Positions 53,159 to 64,000 of a DNA stretch of 64,000 nucleotides are shown here, piece by piece. The position numbers and the translations under genes are program-made. The number at the start of each line of letters is the position of its first letter. The first letter of the stretch is position 1. The stretch comes from Tribonema minus (lineage: Eukaryota > Sar > Xanthophyceae > Tribonematales > Tribonemataceae): assembly GCA_017506865.1 (NCBI GenBank), contig JAFCMP010000235.1, positions 744,001 to 808,000 on the forward strand, written 5' to 3'. Below the pieces are notes generated by a model. That model worked only from the letters and a program-made list of their open reading frames with translations. It searched no databases and was not told where the DNA came from.

Positions 53159-56100
53159 ATGTTGATAGACGCAGAAGATCTGTTGTCACGACCTTACGAG
53201 GCTCTCGACGAGCTTCTCACCAGTCTACCCGAACCAGGCAGCCAGGATCAGAGCGGCAATGACACGATCCGCAACGCTTGCCATGAGGCTCTCTACGGCA
53301 CAGGAGTGATAGAAAGGGTTCCTCTGCTCACCAAACACAACCTCGTCACAGGAGCGCTGTCGTACAATCAGCTGGTGCGGTACCAGGGCATGGTGCAGGA
53401 CATGTACGCTCCAGAGTTCTACCTCGGTAGCTTCGAGGAGGTGGAAGTGGCCACAGGCAGGAAGAGAACGGTGCAAGCCAAGTACAGGTAAGGACTGCAC
53501 CACCTGTTATAATGAGACTCTTGCTGCAGATTCGTCAAAGTCTGATGACATTCTTGTGATTGGTGCTCAGGGACGTCGTGCCTAGCAAGGCGGGCATTCA
53601 GGACATCTTCGACAACTCCACCTCGCTGGCGATGGAGCGCCTGCCCCTCTACTGTATTCCTGTGCCTGGATTATCTGCATGGGCAAACCCTGCACTCGCC
53701 GACTCGGGTGGCGTCAAAGCAGTCAGCAAGGTCCAGCGCGCATCACTGTCGCACAAGAAACGCGTACGGGAGCCAGAAACGAGCGAGGTGGCTGATGTGC
53801 ACCAACCGGCAGCGCAGCAGCAATGCTGTGACAAGAGCACACGATTGCCATCATCAGCCAGCTCCGCACCAGTGGCTTCTGATGCTGAAGCTGCATTTCG
53901 TCATGAGCAAGAGGTTTTCCTCGATGGTCTGCCATGCCTTGCGCGCATCTATGATGCCAAGGATGGTGAGCTCAAGCTCAATGACGTGGTGGAGCTGGTA
54001 GGCATTCTATCCTTTGACGACCCTGAAAGCAGTGAGCAGGCAACGCCTCATGATCTGAACCAGATGCAGCATATTATGGAAGAGATGAGGCAGGATACGC
54101 CGCCGCCGAGTCTTGCGCCGCGGCTGCACGTTGTCACCTTCAAAAAGGTGAGTTTGCATGATCACGCCGATGTTCTCACCGCAGCCGTGTTTATCTGACG
54201 TGGACTCGGTCTTTAATTAAGATTTAGCCTTGTGAGCTGTTGTGAGAACTTCATATTCTCATTCCACAACATGATTTACTCAGTTTTTGCTGACCTAGTC
54301 TGCTGCACAAAGCTTTGAGTAGTGTCCTGGCAACAGAGGGAACGCAGCCATCTGACATTCATTTGCAGTGCAAGTACTCCGTCAAACCTTGTTTGGCACT
54401 TAGAAACTTGAGGCAATACCGCATGTCGTCCGTATTGGTCTGAAGAAGACAATTGACCTCCATTCAATTTTTTGCTGTCAACTCGTTGCAGCTCACCGCA
54501 GCAGCGCCTATTGATGAGGGATGGCCCGCCGGTGAGGGAGAGAGCCTGTGCGCCAGTGGAGTGGCTGCATTGCGCGCTTTGTGCCCCGCCGTGCCTTTGA
54601 CAGATCTGATGGGCAGCGCTCGCAAAGGTGAGATGGCACATTCCGTGAATTTCACAAATTTCACTTGCATATTGTACAGCCTCCCACAACGTTGTCCAGC
54701 AGATAGCATCCAACTCAAAAATACTGCAGAACACTTGTGTTGCATTGCTATGCGTGGCTCACATGGCGTGCATGATGAATTGCTGCAGCAACATGTCCTC
54801 AGGTGTTCGCATGCAGCAATCAAATTATCGGACTGGCAATCAACCGTCAATTAACGCCATGTATTATGGCTTATGACAGGTCTGGTGCAGCACCTGACAG
54901 CTGCTCTTGGTGGAGACGAGTTGGCAGCGGAGTATGCTCTCCTAGCGCTGGTGGCAAAGGCAATTCATGCACAGAGCAATGCCATGGACATGCCACTGCA
55001 GGTGAGCCGTCCTCTGTCATGTGCCCGCCATAGCGACGTAAACATCATGAGCCATGCGACTGTAGTTTTGAGCCCTGGCGTGCAGAATGGGGGTGATGCT
55101 ACTCCAACTCGTGCGTTGCCCATCATGCTGTGCCATACTGCTGCCAATCTCAATCAGATTTGCTGCTTCAGTTGCTGACCATGCTTGTGTAAGGACGATA
55201 GATTTACAGCAGACACTTGCGGTGCTTTGCCCGTTGGAGCATGTGTGTCTGGTGCTTTGCTTGGTCTTGTCACTGCTGACACATTCGATAACCAATTGTA
55301 AAGCAACATGAATACGTTCTGTGATAAAAAAGAGTATCATCGATGGTATTGTTCATCGTTCCTGGGATGTTGCACAATCACTACCGGCGTTTGCGCAGAT
55401 TTTTGCCCAGTGTCATATGAGCACGATTGTGATAAAGGTGAAGAACTAAGGGTCGAGTGCATTCTGCGCCTTATGCTTGCCTGCCACTTAAAACGGAGCC
55501 ACGGGTCTGTTCACAGCCGCTGGCCTAGCTCAACTCACTCATATGCGTAATGTGGCTTTGCAGGGGCCTGTGCCTGGGTTGCTCTCAGTGTCACTGGCAG
55601 GACAGTGGGGTGAGGGACGAGTGGATGCCTTATTGGCGACACTGGCGGCTGTAGTGCCCAGGTGTACGCGCCTGGATGTCACTGCTCAGACACTGTCCAA
55701 AGAGTTTGGCATTGCGCCACGGAAGGTCAGTGGGCAGGATGTGAACGCTGTGCCCTTGTAATCAATGGGGCCTGACAGAAATCTGGCCTCATCATCAAAT
55801 CGGCCTAGGACGTGATTGAGTTCTCGAACGTTGTTCATGTAAAGGCGGATCATTTGTACATGTATACATGCTTGAACCAATTAGAGGCAGGCTGCATACA
55901 ACATGTCCGGTCCTCCTGCTGTAATAGGACACTATGGCATTAGTTCAGCGCCTGGGCACTGCTTCGACTTTCAGATTACAGGGTGGATGTTGAAAGCGCA
56001 TCATGGGCATGCGCATCTGCTTTGGAGTCAATAATCTCATGTTGTTTAGGAGAACACATAGTATTTCGGGGGCAAGACAAGAGCAATCATTTTTATTGTG

Positions 56101-58000
56101 CCTACCTTGCAGGTGCTGCACCCTGTGAGGCTCGAAGTTGCACGCAGCAGAATATCAACAGCTTAGATGGCACAAACCGTCATTGCTGAGGTCACTGACG
56201 CTCGACTGTTGCACATCATCCCCTGCAATGCAGGACTATGACCGTGACAGGCTCATGGCGAGTGCGCTGCAGCTGGCCGCAGGCACTGTGCTCCTGGTGA
56301 ACGAGACCTGCTTGCAGCCAGCGGTGGTGGGTGCTACAGCTACAGCGTCCAACCTGGCTGCTCTCCAATCCATCATGCAGCGTCAGCGGCTGCCATACGA
56401 CTTTGGATTCTACAAGCTTGACTTCCCAGCTGAGTATCCCACGCTGGTGCTCACAAAGGGGGGCGGTGGCCTGGTTGAAGCTCAGGTGGTGGTGCCAGTG
56501 GTGGGAAGTATGGAGTTCGATGCACAACAGCCTGGAGAGGTTGAGCTTCAGATGTGGCGCACATACTTGGCAGCAGTGAGACAGGTATGCTGCTTTCTTG
56601 CTTCTGTGCTTCAAAGCATTTTCAAGACATGCACCACATTCTGGGCCTGGATGTCTTTCTGCTTGGTGGGGCCTCTATTTGACTCTAATGTTGAAAAGAG
56701 TGCTTGTCTGCGCTTTCAGGCCGCTTTAGTTGACGACCGCGTCACTCGTCGCCCTACTTAGTTTCCATGGACACAACTGTCCTGGCCTCTGGTGTAAGCA
56801 CGGTTGCATATGCGTTCACAGCCACCTTTCACGCAGCACTAACACTGGTGAAGCAGCATCTTGACAAGCCTACTTTGTTAGCCAACTTTGGTGCCTGCGT
56901 TGTCTACCTGAAGGTGTGTGCGGCTTAGTGATGCAGGCTTGCCAGCATTGGCATCAAATCAACATCAGTGCGAGTTGTCGGCATGAACGCTTGATGGCAG
57001 TGCAAGCAAGCCATGTGGGCAGCGGCATTTGCGCAGTCCGTGGCAATACGCAATGCTGGTCGCAATCTTCATGACATACCGGCATGCAGCAACTTTCTGA
57101 GAGCATCCCACTGCCATGAATTGCTGCAAATTCTGCTGTGTTCTGCAGATGAGTGCCGGCTTGGACGAGGCGGTGTGCGGGCTGGCCGAAAAAGACTGGG
57201 TCAGTGCCAGACAGGTGCGTTGAAAACTTGGTTGTACACATGAGTGCTGCGCCATGAACAGAAATCGTTATTTTTGTTGTTGTTCCCTCTGCTAGACGGA
57301 TGGCAAATTAGTGCCCGGGCAAATCCAATGAGCCTGACATGTGTGGAAGTTAAAGTGCTCGTATAATCTGAACGCATCACTGCACTGGAGATGCATTGCG
57401 CCAAGATGTAATTCAGACGTCATCCATAGTCTTCACAGTCTTCGTTGCTTTTCTGTCAATGTTACCAGGTGGATCCATCCATTACTCCTGATACCTTCAA
57501 CATCTGGCTTACAATGGCCCGCCTGCTTGCACAATGCGATGGCGCCACCAACGTCATGCCGCAGCACTGGCACCGCATGAAGGTGAGCAATACCAGGTCT
57601 GAACATGCGCCATGCACCAGACCTTGTTGTTCTCTGTCATCTCGATGCCACAACAATGTTTGGTGGCATCAATACCATGAAGCTGTGTAATAAATGTAAC
57701 GGCCACATGGTCTTAGCTACACTCTATTGACTTGGCCTGAGTGTTCAGCTGCGACACCGCAGAGTGCTTGAAATTCTCAGTATCTTGCTCATTGAGGGCA
57801 CGCAAAGCCCCAGGTGGTGACTAGATGAATGCTTGATGACACGCACCTGCTTGGCTTGCCGTGGCCTACAGGTACTGGAAGCACTACGCAGACGGAGACT
57901 TGAAGCCAACAAGCAGGGCGCACCACCAACAGCTGGCGGAGGACACATGACACCTGGGCGTGCATCCCCAGAATCAGTCATGCAGACTGATGACATCTAG
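53159..58000 (+). CDS. MCMBP: Mini-chromosome maintenance complex-binding protein
   Basis: Nine exons: 53159-53487, 53571-54147, 54492-54627, 54880-55001, 55564-55725, 56234-56584, 57149-57214, 57469-57582, 57872-58000; 661 residues (human 642). Family landmarks: VRYQGMVQDMYAPEFYLGSF in exon 1, PCLARIYDAKDGELKLNDVV and ELVGILSFDDP in exon 2, APRKDYDRDRLMASALQL across exons 5/6, YDFGFYKLDFPAEYPTLVL in exon 6, and WLTMARLLAQCDGATNV with LEALRRRRLEANKQG at the end. MCMBP (plant ETG1) binds MCM2-7, protects newly made MCM subunits and helps unload or recycle the helicase in S phase, in the nucleus. Phases are consistent across all eight introns. The C-terminus is a short acidic tail. Confidence 0.93.
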
Positions 58001-58660
58001 TGCCAGCGAAGGCAGTGCACGCAGGAAATTTGAAGAGTTGCTGCTTGTTGCAGAATACGTTGAAGGTAGCATCTGTTCTGACACGAAGATTCCATCTTCT
58101 GAATACACGTTGCCAAGACATTCAAGTCTCAAGCGATTGCTGCACTCATGCACAAAGGCGGCTTGCCAGTGAACACCTGTGACTTCGCGTCGTTCAGGCC
58201 TTCAAGATTACTTTTTGAGTGGTGACTGAGGCTCATGAGATTCGTCATTGTGAGGAACTGCCGAACTTGGCTGTCATAAGAACTGTCTTGGGTCCAGTTG
58301 CCAGCGCAATGCCCCAACCCTGGCTTTTTGCTGGAATCTCAGCGCCCGATGTGCTGAATGCAGCAAGCACACTTTGATGACACAATCCCAGTAGAGCGCC
58401 ATTGTCCACCGCATGCCTGCATGCACTGTATGTACAGGGCATGTGGCACTGAACATGCAATTAGTACATCCCATATGAGACAACATAGTTCGATGCAAAA
58501 CATCAACTTTATGACATGCAGGTAACCTGCATCTCATGCACTGAATGATTCAGGTGCACTGTTCACATATGCAGCACATGCACTGAATGCTACACAGGGA
58601 CATACAGCCAAAACTAGGCACCAGAAGCAGCACAAACGTGATTATTGAAATGTGTCCCAG
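58001..58660. other. Intergenic between convergent genes
   Basis: Between the 3' ends of MCMBP (+) and uL23m (-). No gene recognised. Several TGCATGCA-like palindromes. Confidence 0.5.
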
Positions 58661-59631
58661 TCACCTCTGCTGCCCCTTGCTGGAGTCTGTTTGGCTCATC
58701 TTTTCCAAGTCCAGCGTCACTATCGCCTTCTTGAAGTCTGGTCGCTTGTAGCTGATAATACTGCGGCTGCCCTGTATGCGTTTTCGCTTGCCGAGGAAAT
58801 TTTGAGTCATGACCTTCTTGACAGGGACGCCATAAACCTTGAGCAGATACTCTTTCACCTCCAGCTTTGTCATTTTCGGCGACACACGAAATGCGGCTTG
58901 CTGTGGCCTGCCCCTCGTCGGCACTGCGCACGGGGAAAAAGACAAATTTGTTGAGAGTGCTGCCGTCAGCATTTGCAGATGTTGGAGGGCAGCACTGCAT
59001 CACTGATGTATTCAAGAGGGCATGCTCTGCCACTCGTGCAGTGCGACCACAGCAACTTCCGCTTCAACGTATTGCAGCAGTGCCAGCAGCAGTTGTCACC
59101 ATAGAGGTGGCCTCTGAGGCGCAGAAGCAGGCGAACAAGTGTGGCTTCCCAGGCTAAGCGTGCCCGCCTGGATCCCACTGCAGACGCACCTCTCTCAACC
59201 GGATATGGCGACGATCCAAAAAGCTCTGATACCAGCGACAATGTGTATATATGCATATACATGTACGCATGTCAATGCTTTGCCATCATGATATGATATT
59301 ATCAATGCCTTTGTTGCCACAGTGAGTGCCCTACATGTGTGTATGGCATGCTGTTTGTGTGATGCTGGATGTGCACCAAAAAACGGGAGTCGGCTTATAT
59401 CGAATCCAGCTAATGTTTTACCCAGGCGGTCAAATGTAGGTTTGTGGCCCGAATGTCACTCAGTTAGGTGCCCGCTGGCCTGAACAGCGACATGACAGCG
59501 ACATGACGATAGCACTGCCTTCAGCGTGAAGTCTGTGCCCATCACCAAACAAACAAGAACTATAGATAAAGCACTGACTTACTTGTGACGAGCTGCATGA
59601 AGAAGCTCGGGAACCACTCCTTGACGCCCAT
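58661..59631 (-). CDS. MRPL23: Mitochondrial large-subunit ribosomal protein uL23m
   Basis: Two exons, 59631-59583 and 58923-58661, joined in phase 1 give 103 residues. It begins MGVKEWFPSFFMQLV, matching the FFIQLV strand of mitochondrial L23, followed by FRVSPKMTKLEVKEYLLKVY, the family helix, then GVPVKKVMTQNFLGKRKR and YKRPDFKKAIVTLDLE. The acceptor of exon 2 (TTTTTCCCCGTGCGCAG) is strong. uL23m sits near the exit tunnel of the mitoribosome. ATG 59631 is the only ATG after an in-frame stop, but an additional upstream exon is possible because an acceptor-like CCCCCCGACAG precedes it. It has no long presequence, like other L23m proteins. Confidence 0.88.
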
Positions 59632-61121
59632 GTGCACCGCCGCCTGAGCCTCCTCAGTCCGCAAGCCTTGCTGTCGGGGGGTTGTCGAGTCCGCAATCAA
59701 AACAATCCGAGTGTGCTTCGCCTACTTTACGAGTCTGAACCAGCAGTACCAGCAGCTGCGACAGCGAACGCAGCGCCAGTGCGTGCTGGGGCATCTCTTT
59801 GCAAATTACATCCAAGTTCAAGTGGCAGTTGAAGTTTTCACATGGGAAAAAAAATTTGCCGTTTGCTGTATTGGTGCAGTTGGAGCGCGGCGCAGGGTCA
59901 AGCAGCAGCCTACATTCAGCATGCGGAGAGCGAGTGCTGGCAGCAAGGTCGGTTCCCAGACAACTGCAAGACGTACAGTACCAAAGAGCAAGTTGGTGAA
60001 CCAAAATATTTCTTGCATTATTCCCTGCGACTGGTTGATAATCATAGCGTACTAACGTGTTCACACGAAAACACTTGAAGCTACATGTGGTGCGTTATTG
60101 GGACACGGCATGCCGTCCAGGCTTTCAAAAAGCTACTCTGCACAACTGTGCAGCTGCCTCTCGACTAATGGCAATTTCTGACCTTATTGTATGTGGCAAC
60201 AGTCACCAATAGTGCTCAATGAGCCATATGGACACTTGCAGGTCAAAGGCACGATTGTTCAATACATGCGACTCGCTTTGATGGTAGTGACACGACAGCT
60301 CGCGTTGGCGCAGCGCGAAACGAATACCTCTGAAAATGCTACTGTACGTGGAAGCGAACTGCGCGCAGCATCTAGCACCCTCTTTGCAGCTGTCTAGCGC
60401 CTCACACGGCACAGCGAGGTCGTCACCAGCATGTCCAACTACAGCAATGGTCTCGATGACCGCTCAGCCATCAGGATCCCACAGGCTGCTCAGAAAAATG
60501 CAAACTCTCCACCACTCCATTGACCTTCCTGGCTGGCGCGACACAGGCTCGTTGTGCGGGGACTGTGCGGTTGCTGCGCCTCCTCCTGCCTAGCTGGCCT
60601 GTCAGGACTTCGCACGGCTACTTCCTCATCTGTACCCCCTTGTTTGTGCATCAAAAAAAACGGGTCGCGGAGGCTCATGTTCAGAGGCCGATATCTTTTC
60701 ACAGTGATCATGGCGTTGCGCTCGCATACCGTAACGCAGAAGAGTAGGTCTCACACTTTGGCTTGCACCACTTTGCAGCTCAAACTACCGCAGCGCCCGT
60801 GAGAAAGTGTACAACACGTGAAAAAGCAAAGTTTCTTTTTTACGTGATTTATTGCGTTTTGGTGTCGCTGTCACGTGGTTGACCCCCATACACATGAGAT
60901 TGAAGCTGAGAGTACTCTACATCTTGCATTAACATGGCATCCTCCTTTAATGCAGGTCTTCACGAGATACCACCACCGCAAGTTGGCCAGTCGAAATGTT
61001 CGTGACAGAAAAAATTGGCACGGAACATGTTTTTGTTCACTCTCAAGAACTCTTTGCGGGACTGTAGTATATACCCGATGTCAGTTCATGGCTAACATGA
61101 ATGGTGTGTTTTTGCGTGCAG
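59632..61121. other. Stretch between divergent genes, mostly unassigned
   Basis: Holds the promoters of uL23m (-) and CLASP (+), and any missing 5' exons of CLASP. One short minus ORF is listed separately. An ATG at 60430 begins a 30-codon + frame (MSNYSNGLDDRSAIRIPQAA) that could be a first exon, but I find no donor site that joins it to 61122. Confidence 0.4.
60490..60711 (-). CDS. Hypothetical short ORF, N-terminus reminiscent of syntaxin-6
   Basis: 73 codons from ATG 60711, or 62 from an internal ATG (MSLRDPFFLMHKQ). The start MSLxDPFF is like that of syntaxin-6/10 SNAREs (MSLEDPFF), but the rest (Gln/Ser/Arg-rich) is not and no further syntaxin exon is found nearby. It could be chance, or a first exon read past its donor. 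Confidence 0.2.
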   Translation of the reverse strand: MITVKRYRPLNMSLRDPFFLMHKQGGTDEEVAVRSPDRPARQEEAQQPHSPRTTSLCRASQEGQWSGGEFAFF

Positions 61122-63842
61122 GGCCTAGAGCACCAGGTGCGGGAGCTCTCGGCGCAGATCATGCAGCAGACCGACGATTGGGAGAAACGCAACAGCGCCC
61201 TCATTGCACTTCAGACAGCCGTGTCCGAGAATTTAGGCAACTTGGCCGCGTTCACTCCTGAAGTCTGGCGTCTTCTGAAGGGACCTCTTGCTCACACGGT
61301 GATTATTTCAAACGCTTGCTGTATGGAATTCAAGCATTGGCCACAGCAGCAGCATGATACATAGCTGCTGCAATTGGTGTGCATGTCGAAAATGTCCACC
61401 GACTAGCGAAGTTCGGCAGATGATGCACACACGTCACACTTGAGAGCACAGCTTTGACAATGTGAACCCCTTGTAATGCAGTCAGCAGAGTTATTAGCTG
61501 CCATCTTCAAGGCAAATAAATGTGCTCAGAGCTCGGCACCATCACCTGCTGCCCTCAATGGTTTTGGAGCTACAACATCCCAAAACAGCCACTGAACTCG
61601 TGTATCTGACGCAATACACTCAATCAACATGCCCCTGATTCATTTGCGACAGGTGTCGGACTTGAGGTCGGCACTGGTGCGCGAAAGCTGCGTACTGCTG
61701 GAAATGCTGGCTGCTGTGGTGGGAGATGCCATGCAGCCGTTGATGCGAGAAATGACCCCGCTTCTGCTGAGGTTAGTAGGTTCAGCAAATGGGGTAAGTA
61801 CCAGCTGACCACTTACATCACTTTGCTGTGTGCTCAAACCAGGAGAGACTCAAAATTTGCCTTGCACATACTCGCCATATCACAGGTTATTCAGGAGTAC
61901 GTCGATCATGCCATGGTCGCCATCATAGAGCATGTGCGCTTTCCAAGACAGCTCAAAGACATGGCTTATGAGATCAAGACCAGCCGCTCAAAAGAGCTGC
62001 GTGCGGTAAGTGATACGGAAAGCATCTCATTGGTTTCATATCATCGCTATTGTGATGTTCTGGTACCAGCTCAGCCGTGCCACAACGGCTCTTTGAGCTG
62101 CTGGCCACAAGTGTTGTATGCCTGTTGGTGCATGTCAACGATGTGTGCTATTCCATGAAGCTGATGTGGCATGCACAAGTGTCGCTGGTTGATGTAACAT
62201 GTACTGTTGCATGTGTATGCAGGTCCTTGCTCGTTACATCCTGCAGATTGTGCAGCAGTGGCCCCCAGAGGTGCTCGAACGGGATATTGACCATCTGCAG
62301 GCAGCCATAACGGTGAGTCTCGCTGCAAAAACATTGATGTCTTGGTTTCATAGATGACACACAGTGTGCTTATCAATGGTCGTGTTTGCTCCTCTGCAGA
62401 ATTTGCTGGAGGATGCGTCTCCTGTTGCACGAGAGCTTGCGAGAGGCGCGTTTGCACAGTTTCAACAGTCATGGCCCAGGCGGGCACTGACTGTAATGTC
62501 GGTGAGTGAAGGTATTCTTGACAGCTCGTTGCTCTACATGCTTGAAGTGGGAACACAGCTGAGCATGCAGTAAATGGCATGCATGGCATTTGGCTGCTTG
62601 TCTGCCTTGGGATAGCAAGGCAGGTAATAAACGTGCTGTCAATGAAATACACACCAACATTGAGCAGCTCAAAACGTTGCAAGAGCTTCTCTTGTAGTGG
62701 CATCAAATAAAAAGTGCATAGCTTGCAGTCGACCATGCTAATCATAATGTTGTGTGTGGTGTCTGTGTGCTTGTGTGTGCCTTGCAGTCATTGGATGGAC
62801 GGACTCAGAGGATGCTTCAGTCGCCAATGAAGGAAGATGCAGGCGGCAAGGTGAGAACACCGCCCTGGACACCATGAAGGACTGCTACACGGCAGGATGA
62901 ATTTGACCTGTGGTGGTGCTCAAAGATGTCTTTGTTTCCGTTATCCGCCCTCTTGCCTACCTACAGTCTCGCCTTGCTGTGACGACAGGAGCAATGAGGA
63001 TGCGGCGCTCATCCTCATCACACAGCCTGCACACCCCTCCTAGCCCCTCCAACAGTGCACACCAGGGCCGGTCCCAGCAGTCAATGGCCCTTAGCACTCC
63101 AGATGTGCTCGCACAGGTATGTTGAGTCATCATTAATTTGCAGCAAACTTCAACCATGTAGCAGTAGGTTTATGCACACTAAATGACAAAATGAATGCTG
63201 CAACAAAGCCTATACAGAGCAGAACATGATCAGATTACCAGGGATTGTCATGACTTCACGCTCGGAGTCATTACGCTCTGACCGGAGCGGAGTCACGGTC
63301 GTTCAGGATATCTCATTGCTTCGCGGAGTTGGAGTCATTTGCTGAGCAAATTGCTGTGGCCGGAGTCGGAGCGGAGTCGTATAGTCGTCTTGGATACAAT
63401 CTCAAAGGCAACAACTGCACACGTGTATACAGAGAGAGAAGATCTGTGCGCCTTTTTCCCCCAGGGTCTGACAGCCTGTATGTACAGTTTGAAACTGTCT
63501 TGCCTGAACGGGAATTTGCATTGCATGCGCTGCGCATTCTGTCTGTCACAGAGAAAAACATCAAGTCAGCCCAAGGACTTGGGCAGGAGCATGTCGACTT
63601 CAAATGCAGATGTGCAGGGCAATCAGCTCAGCCCTGTTGCTTGGATTGCACCCGCCGCGGTCGGCAATGGATGGTTATCACCAGCTGCAGAACCGCAAGA
63701 AATTGACACAGCAGAAAGTGTGGCTGTGAGCACGGGCGACAGGGTCATGGTGCGAACATCACATGGCAGCACTTCCAGGTCAGCTGTGGCTGCCCACCGT
63801 TTGAATGGATTCACCACACTGCAACAGACTAGGGCAACGTAG
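61122..63842 (+). CDS. CLASP: CLASP-type microtubule-binding protein (TOG domain); 5' end not placed
   Basis: Eight exons: 61122-61298, 61653-61794, 61886-62005, 62223-62312, 62400-62501, 62788-62850, 62967-63116, 63552-63842. All introns are phase 0. The first six exons form one TOG domain: WEKRNSALIALQTAV, SDLRSALVRESCVLLEMLAA, EYVDHAMVAIIEHVRFP, RYILQIVQQWPPEVLERDI, DASPVARELARGAFAQFQQS and SLDGRTQRMLQ, as in the second TOG of animal CLASPs. The last two exons are Ser/Thr/Gln-rich and end in a stop. CLASPs stabilise growing microtubule ends, in mitosis and in cilia. This one is short, without the later TOG and CLIP-binding domains. Exon 2 carries one extra T in TTT (61740-61742): the homologous reading, LMREMTPLLLRLVGSANG, is in the next frame, and removing one base would give an exon length divisible by three. 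This is a sequence error or a recent defect. Confidence 0.82.
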
Positions 63843-64000
63843 GGGGGATGAACAAGCACCGTACCTGGCATGGACCAAGCAAGGGCAGACTCATGACGTA
63901 CAATGAACACCATTGAGACCCGTTCATGAACATGGTAGTCAGCAGGTGTTGTTCGCTCTTTGAAGCATTCTCTTCTATGTCAAAGCATCCTGTTGATTGT
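63843..64000. other. Right edge, nothing recognised
   Basis: 158 bases after the CLASP stop, presumably its 3' UTR. Confidence 0.5.

Overview
The window looks like nuclear DNA of a unicellular, flagellated alga with a complex (secondary, red-lineage) plastid. The evidence is: spliced genes with GT-AG introns; two axonemal genes (ODAD3/CCDC151 and CFAP206), so the cell builds cilia; and a ferredoxin-nitrite reductase whose N-terminus is a signal peptide ending in an AF-LAP motif followed by a transit-like stretch, as in haptophytes, cryptophytes and stramenopiles. I cannot name the species. I see no tRNA, rRNA or CRISPR.

Layout. 1-6 kb is repeat-rich: the start of an unknown gene running off the left edge, a decayed copy of its 5' part near 5.9 kb, an inverted duplication able to form a long hairpin (5.13-5.79 kb), and several small dispersed repeats. 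6.1-6.9 kb encodes a protein with two CW zinc fingers. 8.3-14.7 kb is a divergent pair: a coiled-coil protein (-) and the nine-exon ODAD3 gene (+). 17.6-21.0 kb is plastid nitrite reductase (+). 22.7-28.5 kb is CFAP206 (-, seven exons). A GC-rich, nearly complete LINE of about 6.65 kb (-) sits 86 bp upstream of the CFAP206 start codon.

From about 35.3 to 46.7 kb lies an island of mobile and virus-like DNA. It has several tyrosine recombinases resembling telomere resolvases (one apparently whole, others decayed, one with a recent 1.3-kb tandem duplication), a DUF5710 gene, a zinc-finger gene, a cluster of direct and inverted repeats between those two small genes, and a TVpol-SF3 helicase replication gene of the type carried by Polinton-like viruses, virophages and transpovirons. 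I see no capsid gene. I treat these as fossils: some parts look whole, others are broken.

From 47 kb to the end the host genome resumes: a TRF4-type non-canonical poly(A) polymerase (+), MCM-binding protein MCMBP (+), mitochondrial ribosomal protein uL23m (-) and a CLASP-type TOG-domain protein (+). These are housekeeping functions (RNA surveillance, replication, mitochondrial translation, microtubules). I reconstructed exons by matching splice sites, phases and homology recalled from memory. 32 of the 39 introns I could place are phase 0, an unusually strong bias.
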